A stretch of DNA of 64,000 nt from contig JBITNC010000001.1 in NCBI GenBank assembly GCA_050084985.1, forward strand, positions 21,886,001-21,950,000, read 5' to 3'. Of the stretch, positions 57,690 through 64,000 are shown one piece after another (within the stretch, counting starts at the first letter, position 1; every line of letters starts with the position of its first letter). A program made the translations under genes and the position numbers. The stretch is from Nageia nagi (taxonomy: Eukaryota; Pinophyta). The notes under the pieces were generated by a model. It saw nothing but the letters and a program-made list of their open reading frames with translations. It was not told the DNA's origin and ran no database searches.

Positions 57690-58329
57690 CGCTTCTATGG
57701 TTGAGGCTCTTCAATAGCAATCAAACCCTTTCAATAAAATAATGGTATCATAATGCCCATAAGAAGTCAATGATGAAATGATCGATATAAGAGATCAAAT
57801 GGAATACAAGTTATGATTTTAGTATGATAAGAAGTCAATGATGAAATGATCAAAATATTAAATTTTTATAACATAATATATATGAAATTAAAGTGTCATG
57901 TATGAAGTCAAATACTAATGATAACAATGAAAGGGTAAAATTCTTTGAATGTGCATCAAACAAGTGTAATTCTTTTCTGTATTAACCCACCAAATCAATA
58001 TATCTCAAATATTTGATTTTCTTTAATTTTGACAAGAAAATAATATTATAAAAATTATGTAATCATTGTGATAATTTTTAAAAATAATTATTTAAAATTG
58101 AAAACATTTATAAGTAATTAGATATTATAGAGTGATAAATTTAAAATCATAAATGATAAAATTTAAAATAAAAAATAAGATAACAACGCTGATAGTTTAA
58201 AATGATTTAAATATTTAAGATAAATAAATAATTACAATAAATATAACATGTATACCTAGTAGTGAAAATCCAACATAGAACAGGATCAACTCATCACAAT
58301 TCAACCAAAAATCTAAACGATAATCTGAA
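57690..58329 (-). pseudogene. 3' flank of a further UGT copy, cut off by the gap
   Basis: Matches 44785-45414, the sequence directly behind the stop codon side of the intact UGT gene, and more loosely 20360-21000 behind the pseudogene. The coding end would be expected about 130 bases into the gap. No coding sequence of this copy is visible, so its state is unknown. Confidence 0.7.
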
Positions 58330-58429
58330 NNNNNNNNNNNNNNNNNNNNNNNNNNNNNNNNNNNNNNNNNNNNNNNNNNNNNNNNNNNNNNNNNNNNNNN
58401 NNNNNNNNNNNNNNNNNNNNNNNNNNNNN
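58330..58429. other. Assembly gap of 100 N
   Basis: Exactly 100 N, a common placeholder for a gap of unknown size. By comparison with unit 1 about 6.2 kb are missing. Confidence 0.95.
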
Positions 58430-58437
58430 TTCCCTTA

Positions 58438-58507
58438 GCTATCTTCACTTAATTGGTAGAGCACAAGACTTTTCACTATAGTTATGGGTTTGATTCCCAT
58501 AGATGCT
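58438..58507 (+). tRNA. tRNA-Lys(UUU)-like sequence, second copy
   Basis: 70-base copy of 51624-51695, two bases shorter in the anticodon arm. D arm, UUU loop and T arm unchanged. Probably a pseudo-tRNA. Confidence 0.5.
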
Positions 58508-59234
58508 ACACCTTTCCTCCAAATTATTCAAATTTCCTTCAAAATTATCATTCATTTATTCAAATAAATATGTTCAATATGTATATCATCATAACCCACA
58601 TGGAATTCATATGTGAATCCATATATAATATATCTTGATTATATGTATATGAGACCATATGTGAATCCATGAATTTATATCTAGGTAATTACACTATATC
58701 TTAGATAATGCTCATCATACTCCAAAAATGTTTAAACTAAGTTATAGATTTTTTGAAAAGTTTCTCACCTATTTAACTTAATCCTTTAGTTTTATTCACT
58801 TCAACCATAAGTTTAGCTCACCTACATGTTTTCAACTTCTAAGTTTTAAAATTTCAACACTATTAAACTAGAAGTTTACTCATATTTTTATCATATGTTT
58901 AAACACAAATTACATAAAGGCCACTTTCTTGATGTGATTGTATGTGATATTATTATGCTAAAAAGTGGATGGTCAATGTATTTTTTATCAATGAAATGGT
59001 TAAGCATTATCTAATATAAATCTGCATTTGATATTTCTTAGGCCTTATTAAATGAAAACTTCCAATTCAAAATTGTTTATAACTTGTTGAAGGAAGTGTT
59101 TCCATTTTCATTCCATGTCTTGTAAAATAACTCATCTTCCAACTTGATAATATATATATAATTTTATAAACCAATAGTATTCATTTCATATGCTTTCTAT
59201 TCAACTTGATAACATATATCAATACTATTTATGG

Positions 59235-59600
59235 CATACATTTTGAAAATTCTGGTTGATATGGGATCTAATATGGATATCCTCTCCATTGATTTCTTGC
59301 AAAATTTTCCACATCTCTTATTAATATTAAGATAAAGGGGTTTGAAAATATGGAAAAATATTGTAATATACTAATACTATTATTAATTGAATTAGTTTCT
59401 AAGTCTAATCCAATGTAGTGTTATGGTGTTTCCTAGATATTTCCCATACAATTTATTTCTTAGGAGACCATGGATCCATTGATTTAAAGGATATTCCTTC
59501 AACCCTTCATATATGTTAAGTTTGATAAGGTAGGAAAGATTATCATAGTTAGCCTTGATGATAGTACTTTTGACTTTGTAAATTTTATTTAAGGTTTCAT
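59235..59600 (+). pseudogene. Ty3/gypsy protease remnant, unit 2
   Basis: Copy of 52435-52770. It keeps the active-site DMGS that reads DMES in unit 1, and the FLRRPWIH block. Confidence 0.7.
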
Positions 59601-60084
59601 CATTTCCTACGAAGATACTAAGTTTGAATAATATTAGTTATAATCATAATTTATAAGAGAAGTTTGACATTGTATGTTAATAAAAAATCCAATAAAAGTA
59701 AAAGTACTAATGTTTACATTAACTTTTCCTTAAAATGAAATGGAAGAGAATATTTAATTTTAATTCAAAAACTTTTTATTTATTTCTATGTAGTTATATT
59801 TTATTTTCATTATTCTTAAGTTAGTTTTCAAAGTTACCTCCTATATTCAAGTTTGTTTTTTAGTAATCTTTTTCATTATTAACATATAACCAAATTATTG
59901 TTTAGTAATCTTTGCCATATTTATCATTATTTAATTATTATTTATAAATTTTTATTTAGTAATCTTTTCCATCTTTGCCATCTAATCCAATTCTAGTCAA
60001 TTACAACAATTGTAAACTTGAATATTATCTAAAAATTATTAATCCTATGATTATAATTTTGTAAAGGGATAAATATTGTACATA

Positions 60085-60140
60085 GAGGGAAGGGGAAGGG
60101 GATATGAAGAGGAAATGAAGGGGAGGGGAAGAGGAGATGA
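60085..60140. repeat. Polypurine tract, unit 2
   Basis: Copy of 53274-53332. Confidence 0.7.
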
Positions 60141-60213
60141 AAATACATAACAACATCATAATCATTGTGTGAAAATACATAACAACATCATAATTATTAT
60201 GTGAAAAAAAAAC

Positions 60214-60377
60214 ATAACTAGCTTTGATATAACCCCTTATATATCAAAAAATGCCGAGAGATATCATTTCGAGGTGCCTATCTCATTTCTTGGTATTGCT
60301 ATATCCAAGATAGGCACCTCGAAATGATATCTCTCAGCATTTTTTGATATATAAGGGGTTATATCAAAGCTAGTTAT
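60214..60377. repeat. Near-perfect 70-bp inverted repeat (MITE-like)
   Basis: Left arm 60214-60283 and right arm 60308-60377 are reverse complements with one mismatch (60255 region, GCCG against GCTG), separated by a 24-base loop. Ends read ATAACTAGC...GCTAGTTAT. No coding potential. It resembles a fold-back MITE or the stem of a long hairpin RNA. Confidence 0.9.
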
Positions 60378-61227
60378 ACCTATAATATTTTTTTCTTATA
60401 CCATAAAATTATAATATTATGATAGAACGCATACACAACAGTTTTCAGTAAGAGGTTTACCGAGCCCAGCAAAAAACTATTAATAATGTGGATTCACTAC
60501 ATGTAATGACAACCATATAAAATAACATTATGGATGACTGTATTGACTCTGTTAAAGTATAAATATCAATCTACTTATTCAAATATCAAAGTAGAAGTGC
60601 ATTGGCACTGCATGGTGGAGATGCATGGCAAATTGAAAACCACGAAATGTGATGGAAATAATATAAACTAAATTAATTTGGTATAATGGGGATTTTATGA
60701 TCTTGTGTTGATTTTATTGAATAACTTTCTAATGAAAAGAAGGCATCAACAATGAATATGTTAGACCAAGACATGTAAATCTTTGTGAATTCAGAGCATT
60801 TTTTGATAAAGTTTTATGCGAACAGCAAGATAAGAAGCGCAAAAGAATTCAGAGTATAAATTGTATGTAAAATAAGAAATAAGAAATATTATAGTAAAAA
60901 TATATTTACAATAGCAGAGAATTAACTTACAATAAAATTAAAGTTCTCTTCTATTTTTACAATCTTTTGTTCCAATTTTGCTTGTTCGAATTCACTGCAT
61001 CTCTCAATTGATTTGGGAATGAATTTTTATGATGTTTGATATTCTTCCTTCCATTTATATAATAATTTTTGAAAATATGTGTCTTTTAATTTTTCAGTTG
61101 GCTATATAATTTTAATTTTAAAAAAATTATTTTCCCGCCAATTGTTTAACGGACGGACTCACATGCGACATTTTGCTCCCCCACTCCACCCCCCATATTG
61201 CAGCTGTAGAAACGCCTCTCGACGTAA
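60219..61227. mobile_element. 1.0-kb segment present in unit 2 only
   Basis: Unit 1 reads CATAAC followed directly by AACATGTCC (about 53400-53412). In unit 2 about 1.0 kb lies between, with TAAC on both sides. Either an insertion with a 4-bp TAAC target duplication or a deletion in unit 1 between two TAAC words explains this. The segment includes the 70-bp inverted repeat at its left end and a GC-richer right end (61130-61222) with several CpG. No protein is encoded. No terminal inverted repeats over the full length. Confidence 0.6.
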
Positions 61228-61439
61228 CAACATGTCCAAAGTCCATAGTCAATGTAATAATAGCATAGTCCAACATAATAATGCTTATAATTTCCATAGT
61301 CCATGTAATAATAGCATAGTCCATAACAATGTCCAAAGTCCACAATAATGTCCAAAGTCCATATACATATATCATGATCTAAAAATAACATACAAAAAAT
61401 ATGTACATAATCAATCCTAGATCTATCTATCTAAGACTA

Positions 61440-62990
61440 GATGTGTCTCCATCATTGATCGTCTTCTTTTTTTCAAGTGATGCAGATGCCCCATGCTGCA
61501 TAATAGAAAAAAACTTAACTTAGTGTATATTATCAAAGTCATATTTATAATGCCTTCTAGTCGATCGAATGTGGTAATATTAGGATGGACATCTACCTAT
61601 AAGAGCAATTGTTTTAGCATACACATGTACACATTCAAATGTGAATAATATCTAATAAAATTAACATGGAAATTTTTAAACTTAGTATATTTATTTACCT
61701 CATAAGGTGTGCCACTAGATCTAGAAATCAATGTCATATAAGCTTTATGAGATGCACCTAAAGTGGAGGCTCCCATCATACAGGATAAAAAAAATATAAA
61801 GGTATTTAAAATTTAAATTAGATGTATATATAATTCTTATTAAATTAGAAATACACATGTACATTAAGCACACTAAAAATATGGCAAATATACATGTCTA
61901 CTAGTAAGATCAACATCATCTATTGACATCATCTTCATATAACATAACCCATAATCAACTGAAGGGGGGACAACATATATACGACCACAACTCTAGAAAA
62001 ATGAGAAGCAACTCCTCTAACTCTTGCATCATATCTATGCTCACTAATATTAGCTACCACATGGGTAGCTTGTTTAATGAGAGTCTAGATGACCTAACTC
62101 AATGCTCCTAATGCTGAAACCACTACCTAATTGAAAGTAGGTGCAAGAATAAAATTTGGATTAGGAGGGGGGATGAGTGGTGCGGGATGCATAGGTCAAC
62201 CTAGATTAGCCCATTCTTATGGTCTATTTTTCCCTAAGCCATGACTAATTCCTTGATTATGTATCATGTAAAAATAATTAATCAATATGTTTTCCCAATA
62301 CATACTCAGCATATATTTTCTTCCAAAAATATAAAAGGACATCAAAATTAGAATGTGGTGGTTTATGAAACATAATACATCATTAATTCCAAAACATTTA
62401 AGCTATCATGCACGAATCATATAAGGAATTATTTCTTTATTATGTGGGATGGGTTGCCTAGTTGATGGATCAATAAAGGGTGGAGTAAGAGTGGCTTTAG
62501 TAATACCTAACTTGTTGACTTATCAAGTGGAGATAACATCTAAATAATGCTCTCTCATACAATCTCTCCATGACTCAAAATCATATATATCCCCATCAAC
62601 ATATATAATAGTATCAACTACAATTTGCATCTTTGATGCAAATTGTATAACATGGCTTGAGGAACTATGAATACTCTTGATGTGATCTACTTTTTTTCTT
62701 GTAATTCATTGATATTATGAGCAATATAATATCATAACTACTACTCATTTATATCAACAAGTGGGGGTGGAGGGGGTGAAGGTTCGACATGTGGATTGGG
62801 TAAATTTTGTAGGATGTATTGGTTCACATCATCCAATGTCTCATATATACCATAATAAAAGGCATTAGATGACTCATCCATGATAATAAAAAGGCACCTA
62901 CAAACATTAACAATTACATAGAAATAGAAATAAAATCAAAAAATTGAATAAAAATAAAACAAATTGCATTATTTATAAATTAGATAGAAA
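61440..62990 (-). other. Unrecognised coding-like remnant
   Basis: On the minus strand several stretches look protein-like: MDESSNAFYYGIYETLDDVN with a following PSPPPPPLVDINE (about 62885-62745), CGYFW-free segments near 62350 (SNFDVLLYFWKKIYAEYVLG), and IKQATHVVANISEHRYDARV with RGVASHFSRVV (about 62070-61970). A last stretch is MMGASTLGASHKAYMTLIS (about 61779-61720). They may belong to one decayed gene of a DNA transposon or an unknown element. I do not recognise the family, and stops separate the pieces. Confidence 0.3.
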
Positions 62991-63008
62991 TAGATAACTA
63001 GACAACTA

Positions 63009-63009
63009 T

Positions 63010-63045
<36 letters not shown>

Positions 63046-63060
63046 ATATATATATATTAT
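63009..63060. repeat. TA microsatellite
   Basis: About 50 bases of alternating T and A with two TT/AA interruptions. Confidence 0.95.
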
Positions 63061-64000
63061 TAAGAAGATGTATGGTATATATCCAATCTAAAGGACTATA
63101 ATTGGATCCAAAGATAGTTATTACACTAAAGTGAAAAGCAAAAATCTAGGAGTTGGAAGCATATATGCCTAACAATTATTTATTTAAGGAACAATATTTA
63201 AAAAAATTCTATCATGTAAATTACATTTATTTTTTCTAAATTTACATGATTTACATTATTAAACTAGAAGTTTATGCATATTAAATTTACATGATTTATA
63301 TCTTCACTTTGTATAAGGCTTAGATTTTTTATCCTTCATTTTTTATTCTTGCTCTCTCATTAAGGCTTTTGGTTGTTTAAGAAGATTGGATAGTTTAGTG
63401 TTTATGTTCAATCCAATTCTAACTAAACTTTTGTTTGTTTATGATCAATCCAATTGTAACTAGACATATCACTTAAATAGAAATGGAGTGAGATCAAACT
63501 TAGTGTGGATCTCTTAAAAAATATTAAGTTATGATGGTTAGGTACATATTCTAGATGAGAGAAGAATCAAGTTATTACCAAAGAATAAAAAGTATCTATG
63601 TTAGATAAAATGAGGTATCCAAGTATTATAGGCTATAAAATCATGTGGCATACAAAAATATTAGAGTATAGGTGTTATATTTAATAAATGGACCCTTTTC
63701 ACTTGATTCATTTACTTCTCACATTGATGGTGGTAAAAATATAGCTTATGAATTTTGAGAATATGAGCATGATGATCATGGTAACACTACTAATTTAATG
63801 AATTCTCAAGGATATAGCCAAAACATAGATACAAAACTACTTTGAGGGATCCTTAGTGTGAGTAGCTTAACTTATACTTGGTTGGAGGGAGAACACATAG
63901 ATAATTACAATAGGTAAAATTATACACTCATGGTTAAGGTTAAGAAATGAATGATCCTCATAATTTTAAAAAGTATTATGGAAAACTTGAGTGGGATGTA
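63061..64000. other. No gene seen
   Basis: AT-rich sequence to the window end. No coding motif recognised. Confidence 0.45.

Larger units (their letters stand above)
53622..61436. repeat. Unit 2 of the tandem duplication, interrupted by a gap
   Basis: 53622-58329 copies 40682-45414 and 58430-61436 copies 51616-53615. The 100 N between them stand where unit 1 has 45415-51615, that is, the UGT gene with its upstream region. Confidence 0.92.

Noticed and set aside
58215-58448. Open frame crossing the N gap
   Set aside because: More than a third of it is unknown residues; it exists only because N was translated.
60219-61227. Helitron as explanation of the 1-kb segment
   Set aside because: One end reads CTAG on the minus strand as a Helitron would, but the other end lacks a clean TC start at an A|T insertion point, and a TAAC duplication is present.

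Overview
The window is plant nuclear DNA, most likely from a large-genome seed plant, perhaps a gymnosperm; the species itself is an inference. The sequence is AT-rich and built mainly of layered, decayed LTR retrotransposons and LINE fragments. One intact plant-type gene is present, a two-exon family-1 UDP-glycosyltransferase (UGT) on the minus strand at 45545-47912. A run of exactly 100 N lies at 58330-58429.

Layout. 1-5523: remnants of a Ty3/gypsy gag (minus) and a Copia pol (plus), with small tandem arrays. 5524-11870: a complete Copia element with 249-bp LTRs differing at one base, a TTCAA target duplication, a primer-binding site and a polypurine tract. Its gag-pol is riddled with stops and frameshifts, and an extra acidic reading frame lies before gag. 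12575-13690: Copia gag remnant (minus). 15560-19125: Ty3/gypsy remnant (plus), followed by a 66-bp tandem array. 20350-23184 plus 38153-38230: one UGT pseudogene, split by a 15-kb Athila-like Ty3/gypsy element (23185-38152, minus). That element in turn carries a young gag-only LTR element (27256-29867) flanked by a 127-bp duplication. 38240-39870: LINE reverse transcriptase remnant.

40682-61436 is a tandem duplication of a unit of about 12.9 kb. Unit 1 (40682-53615) contains a LINE ORF1 remnant, the intact UGT gene, a tRNA-Lys-like sequence and a Ty3/gypsy protease remnant. Unit 2 (53622-61436) has the same order, but the N gap replaces exactly the 6.2 kb that holds the UGT gene in unit 1. 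A further UGT copy is therefore probably hidden in the gap. Unit 2 also has about 1 kb of extra sequence with a near-perfect 70-bp inverted repeat. 61440-64000 is AT-rich sequence with one unrecognised coding-like stretch and a TA microsatellite.

How the parts fit. The UGT locus has been duplicated at least twice. The older copy died through C-to-T type decay and was then hit by the Athila-like element, whose target site is still readable in the intact gene as CCCTG. The younger duplication carried the gene with its surrounding repeats. No operon-like or defence-type system is visible; the novelty lies in the structure of the mobile elements and of the UGT duplication.
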